Assembly: GCA_030837305.1 (NCBI GenBank)
Contig: JAUPKT010000289.1
Coordinates: 1-13,960 of the forward strand
Length of the DNA stretch: 13,960 bases
Reading direction: 5' to 3'
DNA from: Thermodesulfobacteriota bacterium
Lineage (GTDB): Bacteria; Desulfobacterota; Desulfomonilia; Desulfomonilales; Desulfomonilaceae
The notes under the pieces: model-generated
Databases searched by the model: none
What the model was told of the DNA's origin: nothing
Seen by the model: only the letters and a program-made list of their open reading frames with translations
Part shown: one piece after another, positions 1-7,558 of the stretch
How positions within the stretch are numbered: position 1 is the stretch's first letter
Layout: each line of letters starts with the position of its first letter
Program-made: the position numbers and the translations under genes

Positions 1-835
1 CATTCTCCATGATTCGGCCGGCGAGTACGGCTGCTTCGCTCTTTCCGGCCCCTGGAAAGATGACGGCAAATTCTTCGCCGCCGTATCGCGTGACAATATC
101 GTAGCCTCTGCACGCGGCTTTAATAACATTCGCCATGCGACAGAGAGCCTCATCTCCCTTCACATGGCCCATGAGATCGTTATACACCTTGAAATAGTCG
201 ATATCAATCATGAAAAGGAGCACTGGCGTCTTGTGCCGATTGGCCTTCACGAGTTCCAATTTCATCGCTTCGTCAAAGAAACGCCGGTTATATACGCCGG
301 TAAGAGGATCCTCGTAAGACATTTGTCTATAGAGATCGCGCTCTTTGGCACGAGCCGTCAATTCTCGATGTTCTATGGCCTTTTTAACTGCCAATTGTAT
401 CTGATCAATGGTGAAAGGCTTGATGAGGTAGTCTAGTGCACCTGCCTTCATGCATTCAACTGCATTCTCGATCGACCCGAAGCCGGTAATCACTACCACG
501 TCGGTCTTACTTCCCTCAAGACCAAGATTCTTTGTGAGTGTCAGTCCGTCCAAGCCCGGCATGAGCATATCAGTCACGATGAGGTCATACGGCTTCACCG
601 AGTTCTTTTCCAACGCTTCCAGGCCGTTCCCGCACCAATCAACGGAATAGCCCAGCGATTGTACCGATTCTACTATGATGTCCCGCACAAGAGGATCGTC
701 ATCGACTACCAGGACGCGGATAGCCACCTGTTCACCATCAGCGTCTTTTTGCTCGAGCGGTGTCGCCGTTCCTGGTGCCCCATACTTGGAAATTTGTTGG
801 AGTTTCTTATCAGAGCCTTTTTTGGGAGCGGACAT
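1..835 (-). CDS. Response regulator with GGDEF domain (diguanylate cyclase), C-terminus cut by window edge
   Basis: Reading the minus strand from an ATG at 835 gives 278 codons with no stop before the window edge, so the C-terminus is missing. Residues about 38-155 form a CheY-like receiver: acidic cluster D45-D47, phospho-acceptor D89 in VTDMLMPG, T117 and K139 in LIKPF. A short helical linker leads to a GGDEF domain from about residue 173 (YEDPLTGVYNRR). The active-site loop is RYGGEEF (252-256), and the allosteric inhibitory site RxxD (R243 to D246) sits at the usual spacing before it. Both catalysis (two GTP to cyclic di-GMP) and product inhibition should therefore be intact. The layout is PleD/WspR-like with a single receiver, and the protein is cytoplasmic. 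The first 37 residues are a charged, probably disordered tail. The start codon is preceded only by a G-rich GGGGACC, a weak Shine-Dalgarno. It is the last gene of the leftward group, 187 bases after ahcY, and probably separately expressed. The function call is firm; the input signal is unknown. Confidence 0.93.
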   Translation of the reverse strand, partial: MSAPKKGSDKKLQQISKYGAPGTATPLEQKDADGEQVAIRVLVVDDDPLVRDIIVESVQSLGYSVDWCGNGLEALEKNSVKPYDLIVTDMLMPGLDGLTLTKNLGLEGSKTDVVVITGFGSIENAVECMKAGALDYLIKPFTIDQIQLAVKKAIEHRELTARAKERDLYRQMSYEDPLTGVYNRRFFDEAMKLELVKANRHKTPVLLFMIDIDYFKVYNDLMGHVKGDEALCRMANVIKAACRGYDIVTRYGGEEFAVIFPGAGKSEAAVLAGRIMEN

Positions 836-1022
836 GAGAGGGTCCCCACAATAATTAGTTTGAGACCTGAAGAAAGGTCAACTCTTCCAAGTTGAAATTT
901 GGAATCTACCTGACTGACTGCTTGACCTTGCTGCAACCGTTTACTCGGTAGCTTTCGCGCATTTACTATAGACAATCTCAAAGAGATTTTGTCGTTATTG
1001 TCGGGTCCCTCTCAAAAGTGTA
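836..1022. other. Intergenic spacer between ahcY and the diguanylate cyclase gene, with two inverted repeats
   Basis: No convincing gene lies here. On the minus strand, about 30 bases past the ahcY stop, GACAAAATCTC (993-983) can pair with GAGATTGTC (979-971) with a two-base bulge. It has no T-tract, so it is at best a weak terminator or processing hairpin. A second, long-range inverted repeat joins 1003-1013 (minus GAGAGGGACCC) with 836-846 (minus GGGACCCTCTC), with one central mismatch. The latter copy directly precedes the cyclase start codon. No promoter could be assigned with confidence. Confidence 0.4.
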
Positions 1023-2291
<1,269 letters not shown>

Positions 2292-2298
2292 TCATTGT

Positions 2299-2313
2299 GC
2301 GGTCACTAACCGC
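2299..2313 (-). other. Small hairpin in the metK-ahcY spacer
   Basis: In the 57-base spacer GCGGT (2313-2309 on the minus strand) and ACCGC (2303-2299) form a perfect five-pair stem around a five-base loop, about 22 bases before the ahcY start. There is no T-tract, so it is not a terminator. It could be a processing or stability element, or chance. The spacer is too short, and lacks the conserved bases, to be an S-adenosylhomocysteine riboswitch. Confidence 0.3.
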
Positions 2314-2333
2314 TTAATTTGTCTGCACAGAAA

Positions 2334-3551
2334 TCAAACAGTACCTTTCGGCACCTTCTTGGTTTTCGGTGCTTTGGTCTTTCTTAGTCCGACGGCAACT
2401 CTCAGCTCGTCTGTTCGATTTGTCTTTTCCCAGATGAAGTCGGGATCTTCTCTTCCGAAATGACCGTTGGCGGCCGTTTTTCGGTAAATTGGCCTCAGAA
2501 GCTGAAGGTAGTCTATTATGGCTGCCGGTTTGAAACTGAATACCTTATTTATGGCTTCAGCGAGTTTGTCATCGTCAACTTTTCCGGTACCATGTGTGTT
2601 TACCATGAGGGATACCGGTTCAGGATACCCAATAGCGTACGCTACCTGGAGCAGACATTTTTCTGCGAGTCCTGCAGCCACCAGGTTTTTTGCCACGTGC
2701 CGTGCCATGTACGAGGCTGATCGATCAACCTTTGAGGGATCTTTGCCGGAGAATGCCCCGCCTCCATGAGCGCCGTACCCGCCGTAGGTATCGACAATTA
2801 TCTTGCGGCCGGTAAGACCGCAGTCACCGAGCGGACCTCCCACAACAAATCTGCCTGTTGCATTAATGAGGAACCGGGTCTTCCGATCGAGAAAGTTACT
2901 GGGTATGACTTTCTTGATGACTTCCTCGATGATGCCTTCTTTAATTTGTTCGTAGGTAACGCTGGGGTCATGCTGTGCAGCTATGACAACGGTATGGACT
3001 TTCTTTGGGGCACCGTTTTCGTATCGAATGGTAACTTGAGACTTTCCATCAGGGCGCAAGAAATCGAGCATGCCTTCCTTTCTGACAAAGGTAAGACGTT
3101 CGGTGAGCTTATGCGCATAACTAATTGCCATGGGCATGAGTTCAGGCGTTTCTTTGCATGCGTATCCAAACATGAGTCCCTGATCTCCGGCCCCCTGTTC
3201 CCTATAAAGGCCCTCACCTTCTGTGACCCCCATGGATATATCAGGCGATTGCTTATCCAGGGCTACTATGACTGCACAAGTTTCTCCATCGAAACCCATT
3301 GCTGCATCCGTGTACCCAATGGAGCAAATGGTTTCTCTGACGAGGGACGGGATGTCTACGACTGCCTGCGTCGTTATCTCTCCGGCGACCAGCGCAAGTC
3401 CCGTGGTAACAAGGGTTTCACATGCTACTCGGGACCTCGGATCTTGGGCGATCATCGAGTCCAATACTGTATCGGAAATCTTGTCTGCTATTTTGTCGGG
3501 GTGTCCTTCAGTCACGGATTCCGATGAAAACAGATAACTACGCATCCCCAT
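2334..3551 (-). CDS. metK: S-adenosylmethionine synthetase
   Basis: MetK makes S-adenosylmethionine from methionine and ATP, releasing phosphate and diphosphate. The 405-residue product has the expected length and all the signatures: [11 protein letters not shown] near the N-terminus with H17 for ATP binding, the [12 protein letters not shown] loop (120-131), the phosphate-binding [17 protein letters not shown] segment (263-279), and HFGRED near the end (364-369). It acts as a cytoplasmic homo-oligomer with magnesium and potassium. Two starts are possible, ATG at 3551 and ATG at 3545. AAAGGAG at 3560-3566 lies eight bases before the first and favours it. The C-terminus is a lysine-rich tail ([15 protein letters not shown]) that I regard as a variable extension. 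It leads a probable metK-ahcY operon. I see no SAM riboswitch in its leader. Confidence 0.97.
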   Translation of the reverse strand: MGMRSYLFSSESVTEGHPDKIADKISDTVLDSMIAQDPRSRVACETLVTTGLALVAGEITTQAVVDIPSLVRETICSIGYTDAAMGFDGETCAVIVALDKQSPDISMGVTEGEGLYREQGAGDQGLMFGYACKETPELMPMAISYAHKLTERLTFVRKEGMLDFLRPDGKSQVTIRYENGAPKKVHTVVIAAQHDPSVTYEQIKEGIIEEVIKKVIPSNFLDRKTRFLINATGRFVVGGPLGDCGLTGRKIIVDTYGGYGAHGGGAFSGKDPSKVDRSASYMARHVAKNLVAAGLAEKCLLQVAYAIGYPEPVSLMVNTHGTGKVDDDKLAEAINKVFSFKPAAIIDYLQLLRPIYRKTAANGHFGREDPDFIWEKTNRTDELRVAVGLRKTKAPKTKKVPKGTV

Positions 3552-3598
3552 CGAGAAAACTCCTTTCGGGCGTATGAATTCGTACTGCTAAAAGAAAA

Positions 3599-3628
3599 AT
3601 GTTAACCACATTTAGGAATTTGGGTCAA
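3599..3628 (-). promoter_or_regulatory. Candidate sigma70 promoter for metK-ahcY
   Basis: On the minus strand TTGACC (3628-3623) is followed after 18 bases by TAACAT (3604-3599), a 5/6 and 4/6 match to the -35 and -10 consensus. Transcription would begin about 40 bases before the metK start codon, leaving a short leader containing the AAAGGAG site. It is assigned by pattern only. Confidence 0.5.
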
Positions 3629-3696
3629 GGAATGCTTCAACGAAACACTGATTTTTTCCTCTCGTCTCTAATAAATGCTGCGGCACATTTTTCATG

Positions 3697-4143
3697 CTAC
3701 TGTTCGGGAATGTCTCGCGGAGTGAAACCGCATTGACAATACTCGGCAATCACCTCAATTGAAATTCCGCCTCTCGGATTCATCAATCCCCTGATTCGGC
3801 ACCATCGCGGTTGGGTCGCTCCGACGATATCATCGAGAATTCTGTTGGTAATTTCCTCGTGAAACATTCCCGTGTTTCGAAACGAAAACAGGTAGAGCTT
3901 GAGAGACTTGGATTCCAGGCACACCTGATCCGGAACATATGTAATGGTGATCTGTGCGAAATCGGGCTGACCGGTAATGGGGCACAGACTCGTGAACTCC
4001 GGACACTGAAAAACGATCACGTAATCCCGATTCTTGTACTTGTTGGGAAAGCTCTCCAACAAGGATTTGCCTGGTCCCTTTGTGTAATCTGTCTTTCCTT
4101 TTTTCAGTATGGTAAGATTCGAGAAATCGTCTTGAGACTTCAT
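3697..4143 (-). CDS. queF: NADPH-dependent 7-cyano-7-deazaguanine (preQ0) reductase, short QueF type
   Basis: QueF reduces the nitrile of preQ0 to the amine preQ1 using two NADPH. PreQ1 is then put into tRNA at position 34 on the way to queuosine. The 148-residue length matches the short, unimodular T-fold subfamily (Bacillus type). Key residues are visible: nucleophile C54 in EFTSLCPITGQPDF with general acid D61, the family motif ESKSLKLY (77-84) that binds NADPH, and substrate-binding glutamates in FHEEI (95-99). The closing RGGISIEV stretch is also typical. The ATG at 4143 has a purine-rich GAGGGTGG about nine bases upstream. It is divergent from the EcfT gene with a 60-base gap and lies 145 bases upstream of metK, which has its own promoter. 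I could not identify a preQ1 riboswitch in the short upstream region. Other queuosine genes are not in this window. Confidence 0.95.
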   Translation of the reverse strand: MKSQDDFSNLTILKKGKTDYTKGPGKSLLESFPNKYKNRDYVIVFQCPEFTSLCPITGQPDFAQITITYVPDQVCLESKSLKLYLFSFRNTGMFHEEITNRILDDIVGATQPRWCRIRGLMNPRGGISIEVIAEYCQCGFTPRDIPEQ

Positions 4144-4203
4144 ATTTGAATTCCACCCTCAGGACTTGATCGCACATCCCTAGATAGTCTGGTCTGTTCT
4201 TGC

Positions 4204-5019
4204 ATGCCGGGTTCGAGCTACAACGACCTCACCATTGGTGGATATATCCCCGGAGATTCCCTGGTTCACCGACTCGATCCGAGGGCCAAGCTCGTCTGTT
4301 TCCTGGTGCTCGTGATCACGGTATTCTTGAGTTCATGCGGGACCATTATAGGCGCTTGTCTTTGTGCGTCAATCTTCTTGGGATGGATGGCCAACCTTGG
4401 TGTTTTGATGTGGTCTTGGGTTCTTAAGCGCTTTGCCTGGTTGCTGGGCCTGGCGGGCGGACTCAACCTCTTCTTTGGAGATGGTGCGAAGACCATGACC
4501 GTTTACGGATTCACTATGCCCATTAGTCTTGATGCCATTGCAGACGCGCTTTTCTTTACAACTCAACTTGCGGTGGGCATTGCGTTTTCCGTAATTTTAA
4601 CCGCCACTACCAAGCCAACGGATCTTGTGAGGGGAATGGGCAAACTTGCCAACCCTTTGAAACGGTTGAGATTACCTGTTGACGAAGGCCTCACGGCAAT
4701 GCTGATGGCGCTGCGTTTTGCCCCCATACTCCAAGAAGAACTCCGCAGCATTTTGGAAGCTCAGAAGGCTCGGGGAGTGGATTTTGGAGCAGGTGGACTA
4801 AGAACGCGGGCCAAGATACTTTCATCGGTGTTTGGCCCTGCTCTCGTAGGAACGCTTCGGAGAGGCGATCAGATTGCCGTCGCAATGGCTGCTCGCGGTT
4901 TCCGACCCGGGCACACACGATCTGAATTCCGTCCTCTGGTTTTCTTGAGGAGGGATCTTTTTGCCGTCATTGGCACGGCGCTGTTCGCCATCACGGTTAC
5001 ACTCATGGAGATGTGGTGA
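4204..5019 (+). CDS. EcfT-family transmembrane component of an energy-coupling factor transporter
   Basis: EcfT couples the ATPases EcfA/EcfA' to a substrate-binding S component in ECF-type importers of vitamins and metals. The 271-residue protein opens with the family signature HRLDPRAKL (22-30). Four to five hydrophobic segments follow (about 30-60, 62-92, 112-135, 165-175, 250-268), with a cytoplasmic coupling region carrying both diagnostic Ala-Arg-Gly motifs, A189-R190-G191 and A230-R231-G232. GTLRRGDQIAVAMAARGFRPG is a textbook second coupling helix. The ATG at 4204 has no clear Shine-Dalgarno, and no alternative ATG, GTG or TTG is seen just upstream in frame. No ATPase or S component gene is adjacent, so its partners must be encoded elsewhere and the substrate is unknown. 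Its divergent neighbour queF weakly suggests a queuosine precursor; cobalt/nickel or biotin are equally possible. Confidence 0.9.
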   Translation: MPGSSYNDLTIGGYIPGDSLVHRLDPRAKLVCFLVLVITVFLSSCGTIIGACLCASIFLGWMANLGVLMWSWVLKRFAWLLGLAGGLNLFFGDGAKTMTVYGFTMPISLDAIADALFFTTQLAVGIAFSVILTATTKPTDLVRGMGKLANPLKRLRLPVDEGLTAMLMALRFAPILQEELRSILEAQKARGVDFGAGGLRTRAKILSSVFGPALVGTLRRGDQIAVAMAARGFRPGHTRSEFRPLVFLRRDLFAVIGTALFAITVTLMEMW

Positions 5020-5164
5020 AGAATGCTGCATAAACGTGACTGCCGACGGAAAGACCGGTGCTTAAGGTCTCAGAATGTGGTAAAAGATATTGCGGTAGCA
5101 CCCCCTGCCAGGGGGGCCTATGGCTGGACTGCGGTCCGTGTCGTTGAATGCAAAGGAGATAATT
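5020..5164 (+). other. GC-rich, hairpin-prone leader before the SCP2-family gene
   Basis: The gap between the EcfT gene and the next coding start holds several short perfect inverted repeats: GACC/GGTC around 5054-5069, CCCCCT-GCC-AGGGGG at 5101-5115 (six pairs, three-base loop), and GGAC-TGCG-GTCC near 5126-5137. There is no T-tract after any of them, so they do not look like terminators. They would fold in the 5' leader of the SCP2-family mRNA. No known riboswitch family could be recognised. Confidence 0.35.
5152..5158 (+). promoter_or_regulatory. Ribosome binding site that fixes the SCP2-family start
   Basis: AAAGGAG lies six bases before the ATG at 5165. A second in-frame ATG at 5120 would add 15 residues but has no such site and would place this AAAGGAG inside the coding region. 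The 5165 start is preferred. Confidence 0.8.
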
Positions 5165-5491
5165 ATGGAGCTTTCATCAGTGAGTGAAGTTTTTGAAAAG
5201 ATGCCCACGGTGTTCAATGCGGCAGCCGCGGGAGGATTGGATGCAGTATTCCAGTTCAATATTACTGGAGCAGAAGCCGGCGACTACTACGTAGCTATCA
5301 AGGACAACGCATGCAAGGTCGACAAAGGAGTACACCCGACTCCTTCAGTTTCTCTTTCCCTTGCCGGGGAGGATTGGCTTGCCATTTGCAACGGTAAACT
5401 GGATGGTATGACCGCATTCATGAGCGGTAAACTTAAGGCAACTGGTAATATCATGCTTGCCCAGAGGATCAAGAGCCTGTTCCCCTTGTAA
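5165..5491 (+). CDS. SCP2 sterol-binding-domain family protein
   Basis: A 108-residue single-domain protein of the sterol carrier protein 2 fold. Members bind hydrophobic ligands such as lipids or acyl chains in a cavity between a beta sheet and helices. Visible family traits are the N-terminal helix with EVFEKMPTVFNAAAAGGLDAVFQFNITG, the central AGDYYVAIKDNACKVDKG strands, the conserved TPSVSLSLAGEDWLAICNGKLDGMTAFMSGKLKATGNIMLAQRIKSLF segment and the F-x-x-GKL-KATG turn. There is no signal peptide, so it is cytoplasmic. Stand-alone SCP2 proteins of this size are common in sulfate-reducing and syntrophic bacteria, and their ligand is generally not known. It follows the EcfT gene by 145 bases on the same strand and ends at an intrinsic terminator, so co-transcription with EcfT is possible but not shown. 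Confidence 0.88.
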   Translation: MELSSVSEVFEKMPTVFNAAAAGGLDAVFQFNITGAEAGDYYVAIKDNACKVDKGVHPTPSVSLSLAGEDWLAICNGKLDGMTAFMSGKLKATGNIMLAQRIKSLFPL

Positions 5492-5523
5492 TCATTTAAT
5501 GCGATAAAGCAGTTCCTGTTTGA

Positions 5524-5560
5524 GGCCCTTTCCCTGCATTCTGAGGGAGAGGGCCTTTTT
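5524..5560 (+). terminator. Intrinsic terminator after the SCP2-family gene
   Basis: GGCCCT (5524-5529) pairs with AGGGCC (5550-5555), extended inward by TCCC/GGGA, and is followed by five T residues. It begins 33 bases after the stop codon. Confidence 0.88.
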
Positions 5561-5870
5561 AGATTGCGTCGGACTTCCTACCTTTTCATGAATGGTTCCG
5601 GATTCTGTTTGCAATTCTTGAGATTCTGATATAAGGGGCAGCTTTGAAGGCAGGGAATCACACCGGCGCGATTCTCAAAAGGGTAAGGTGCCGGTTGCCC
5701 GGTCGAAGCCTGAAGTCAAGTGAAGCTGAGGGCACAGTTGCGCCCTGCCTGTGCCGATAGAATGACCTTTGGAGTTTTTGCAGCATTTTCCCGCCTGTTA
5801 AACGTTACACTCTTGTATTTTCTCCGGCTGAATCTCCAACCAGAGAAGAAGACCGATAGAGGAGGATATC
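5561..5870 (+). other. Gene-free stretch upstream of the small exported protein; holds a structured segment
   Basis: No coding region with a plausible start and composition is visible on either strand. The central part, about 5636-5755, is strongly self-complementary and is listed separately. The last 100 bases before the start at 5871 are less structured and end in a strong GAGGAGG site. No promoter matches consensus well enough to be called. Confidence 0.5.
5636..5755 (+). ncRNA. Candidate structured RNA or cis-regulatory leader, family not recognised
   Basis: Four sets of perfect complementary segments nest or compete here. AGGCAGGG (5648-5655) pairs with CCCTGCCT (5743-5750). ACCGGCGC (5662-5669) pairs with GTGCCGGT (5688-5695) with one G-U. 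TGCCC (5696-5700) pairs with GGGCA (5730-5734). GGCACAG (5731-5737) pairs with CTGTGCC (5749-5755). The first three give a three-way junction. The fourth is incompatible with, or makes a pseudoknot with, the first, which is the arrangement expected of a conformational switch. I compared it by eye with the hallmark bases of the cobalamin, SAM, glycine, c-di-GMP, TPP and SRP RNAs and saw no match. It sits about 115 bases upstream of a small exported protein gene. It could be a leader element, a small RNA, or chance. Confidence 0.35.
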
Positions 5871-6170
5871 ATGGCCATGATCAGTAAAGTTGTCGCCCTC
5901 TTTACCTTTGCTGCCGTCTTGCTCAGCCCCATGCCTTGTTTGTCTCTTGCCGAAGAATTGGTTGTTAAGCCTTGCTCAGAACTTATTCGCATGGCCGGCA
6001 ATTATCAGGAAGACCTCAAGACGGTGGACACCATGTTGGGTGTTGCCATAGATGCTGGGGACCTGGATAAAATCAGAGTTTATAAACTTAAGAAGGCTGC
6101 TGTTCAAAAAGATTTGGATGCATTGTTGAAGGCTATCGACATCAAGGAATGTGCAACCAAAGGTAAGTAG
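5871..6170 (+). CDS. Small exported protein with two cysteines, function unknown
   Basis: A 99-residue product with a clear Sec signal peptide: K6, a hydrophobic core of about residues 7-22, and a likely cut after S25-L26-A27. The mature part of about 72 residues is charged and helical and has exactly two cysteines, C35 near the start and C94 near the end (KPCSELIR and IKECATKGK), well placed to form one disulfide that clamps the two ends. In between is YQEDLKTVDTMLGVAIDAGDLDKIRVYKLKKAAVQKDLDALLKAID, which would form two amphipathic helices, possibly a helical hairpin. GGAGG five bases before the ATG is a near-perfect ribosome binding site. I recognise no family. It is convergent with the MerR-like gene and lies downstream of the foldable leader region. 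A periplasmic location is inferred from the signal peptide. Confidence 0.8.
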   Translation: MAMISKVVALFTFAAVLLSPMPCLSLAEELVVKPCSELIRMAGNYQEDLKTVDTMLGVAIDAGDLDKIRVYKLKKAAVQKDLDALLKAIDIKECATKGK

Positions 6171-6332
6171 GGTTTCCAAAGGAGGCAGCGCGGAGGTTTG
6201 GGGACTTGTCCGTGCGTTGGTTAACCCCAGGGGCATACCTTACCGATGAGTTTGTAATTTGTCACAAAATTAGGTGGGGATATTTCCTGTGCGCCGTGCT
6301 GGACAGAGAAATGTGTATGTGGTTCACTGGGC
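6171..6332. other. Spacer between two convergent genes
   Basis: No gene is visible. An AT-rich inverted repeat around 6254-6269 (AATTTGT-CAC-AAAATT, imperfect) could act as a weak bidirectional terminator, but it lacks the GC stem and T-tract of a typical one. Confidence 0.3.
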
Positions 6333-6806
6333 CTAAATGCCGAGTAGATTCATGGCCTTGTATAGTACCGGTCTTATGACGCGAAACACGTTGATTTCCG
6401 TCTTAATGGTTGGGAACAGTACCGGCTTGACGGCTCCCACGTTGATTTCCTTGCAATCTTCCTTACTCTTCAAATATATTCGAGCCAGTTCTCCATCGAC
6501 CAGGAGACAGTAAAGTTCCTGAGATTCGTTTTCCACCCAAGCCAGAGCTGTCTTATCATCCTCAGGGAATCGGGGCTCCAAGACTGCCTCCGCATATTTG
6601 AGGGCCTTGTCCGAACTTACGCCCACACCGGAGATGGTCGCTGCAAGCTTCAACTGGACAATATCAAAAAGGTCGAAACGGTTCCCTCTCGGCCCCTTCT
6701 TGGCGACCTTGATGAGTCCGGTTGACACGGCCTCTTCCAATCCTGCAGTGTCGTCCATGTCAAGAAGATATGCAGCGTCTTCCTGGCTTATAAACCTCCC
6801 GTGCAT
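6333..6806 (-). CDS. MerR-like winged-helix protein of unknown role
   Basis: The 157-residue protein begins with an HTH-like segment: ISQEDAAYLLDMDDTAGLEEAVSTGLIKVAKKGPRGNRFDLFDIVQLKLAATISGVGVSSDKALKYAEAV (residues 6-75). This follows the MerR pattern of a first helix pair, a wing containing the R-G-N-R-F-D turn, and a second helix after FDIVQLKL. The C-terminal half (about 85-157) contains short strands (LYCLLVDGELARIYLKSK and INVGAVKPVLFPTIKTEINVFRVIRPVLYKAM) and no recognisable effector or metal-binding motif, with C100 and C118 its only cysteines. GGAGG lies four bases before the ATG. It is monocistronic: convergent with the exported two-cysteine gene and divergent from the Cys/Pro-rich gene 361 bases away, so it could regulate either. 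A DNA-binding function is inferred from the N-terminus only. Confidence 0.75.
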   Translation of the reverse strand: MHGRFISQEDAAYLLDMDDTAGLEEAVSTGLIKVAKKGPRGNRFDLFDIVQLKLAATISGVGVSSDKALKYAEAVLEPRFPEDDKTALAWVENESQELYCLLVDGELARIYLKSKEDCKEINVGAVKPVLFPTIKTEINVFRVIRPVLYKAMNLLGI

Positions 6807-7167
6807 TGCTCCTCCGTGGCACCTTTCAGCGCTTACCTGCTAAACGAAATTCATTGGTTCCTCGGGGCGCCCATAAGATTAGGCGGTCCAGCAGGCTACT
6901 CTGCTATCGATATCATGCGTCGCGCTTTCCGGTCAAGACATGTGTCCAATGGGTTTGAGAAACCTGAATGTGACATGGGACAAAGAGGGAGCCGCTTTCC
7001 AGACGGAACTCGATGATATGTGATTTGGGCAGTCAATAAAGATTATTGTAAGATTTATATCAATTAGATTATTGACAGGTCATAATAAATTTAGTATGAT
7101 ATAGACGATAGCTAATCAGAATGATTGTGTAATATTTCATTGTGTCTTGTGTGGGAAGGAATGGGAT
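6807..7167. other. Gene-free divergent spacer, becoming very AT-rich toward the right
   Basis: The left half holds the GGAGG site of the MerR-like gene and no promoter I can name for it. A 27-codon ORF at 6940-7023 lacks a ribosome binding site and is not called. From about 7020 the sequence is strongly AT-rich and contains a near-consensus promoter for the rightward gene, giving it an mRNA leader of about 60 bases. Confidence 0.5.
7072..7100 (+). promoter_or_regulatory. Near-consensus sigma70 promoter for the Cys/Pro-rich exported protein
   Basis: A perfect -35 TTGACA (7072-7077), a 17-base spacer and TATGAT (7095-7100, 5/6) lie in AT-rich DNA. The predicted start of transcription is near 7107, about 60 bases before the start codon. 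This is the strongest promoter match in the window and suggests high constitutive expression. Confidence 0.8.
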
Positions 7168-7485
7168 ATGAAAAAGATACTCTTCTTGGTTTTTTGTGTT
7201 TTTCTGTTCATCGCAGGCGGACATGATGAGGGACAGACTTTCATCTTTGGTCAGGGTGCCCCTGGGTTTTGTCCGCCACAAGGATGCCCCCCGGCCGCTA
7301 TGCCATCTGTGGGGATGATGCCCGGTCAGCCCATGATGGCGTGGCCCATGGGCCCACCTCCCCAGAAACGCATCTCCAAGTGTAAGCCGGCTCCCGTAGC
7401 GGCTTGCCTTCCACCAGCGTGCGCTCCTCCTGTCTGCGGTCCCGTGTGTAGACCGGTCTGTGGACCGCTCGTTCGTTGGTATTGA
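7168..7485 (+). CDS. Small exported Cys/Pro/Met-rich protein, function unknown
   Basis: I chose the ATG at 7168 (MKKILFLVF) rather than one at 7147: it begins a proper signal peptide and has GGAAGGA 8-13 bases upstream. The product has 105 residues. Residues 1-17 are K2-K3 plus a hydrophobic core, with cleavage somewhere around G17-G23. The mature part is dominated by Pro, Cys, Met and Gly. It has eight cysteines at 35, 40, 72, 80, 85, 90, 94 and 98, the last six spaced 8-5-5-4-4, with the repeat VCGPVCRPVCGP. A Met-rich patch (M45, M50, M51, M56, M57, M61) lies in between. Such composition suits disulfide-linked surface or periplasmic proteins or soft-metal (copper) binding, but no family is recognised. 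It is a single-gene unit with a strong promoter and terminator, so the ORF is very likely real. Confidence 0.78.
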   Translation: MKKILFLVFCVFLFIAGGHDEGQTFIFGQGAPGFCPPQGCPPAAMPSVGMMPGQPMMAWPMGPPPQKRISKCKPAPVAACLPPACAPPVCGPVCRPVCGPLVRWY

Positions 7486-7513
7486 CAGCCCTCTATCGCT
7501 AGTGATCTTGGAG

Positions 7514-7551
7514 AAACCGGTCAGCCTCACTGACCGGTTTTTTTCTTTTTT
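7514..7551 (+). terminator. Strong intrinsic terminator
   Basis: An eleven-pair perfect stem, AAACCGGTCAG (7514-7524) with CTGACCGGTTT (7530-7540), with a five-base loop, is followed by a long T-rich tract. It ends the Cys/Pro-rich gene. In the other direction the stem is followed by only TTTCTCC, so it would be a poor terminator for the leftward lipoprotein gene. Confidence 0.93.
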
Positions 7552-7558
7552 ACACGAC

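Noticed and set aside
706..981. 91-codon minus-strand frame overlapping the cyclase start
   Set aside because: It overlaps the cyclase N-terminus in another frame, has no recognisable domain and no ribosome site. The cyclase frame continues into intact receiver and GGDEF motifs.
2766..3527. 253-codon open frame on the plus strand
   Set aside because: It lies entirely antisense to metK, whose motifs and length are unmistakable. The frame is open because of metK codon use and its product has no family traits.
3552..3660. SAM riboswitch upstream of metK
   Set aside because: The leader after the candidate promoter is only about 40 bases and has no conserved SAM-riboswitch core. The metK-ahcY spacer likewise lacks the SAH riboswitch core.
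5120..5164. Longer SCP2-family start at 5120
   Set aside because: It adds 15 residues with no ribosome site, while AAAGGAG lies six bases before the ATG at 5165.
6940..7023. 27-residue ORF in the gap before the Cys/Pro-rich gene
   Set aside because: It has no Shine-Dalgarno site and no promoter, and ends before the promoter of the next gene. There is nothing to set it apart from chance.
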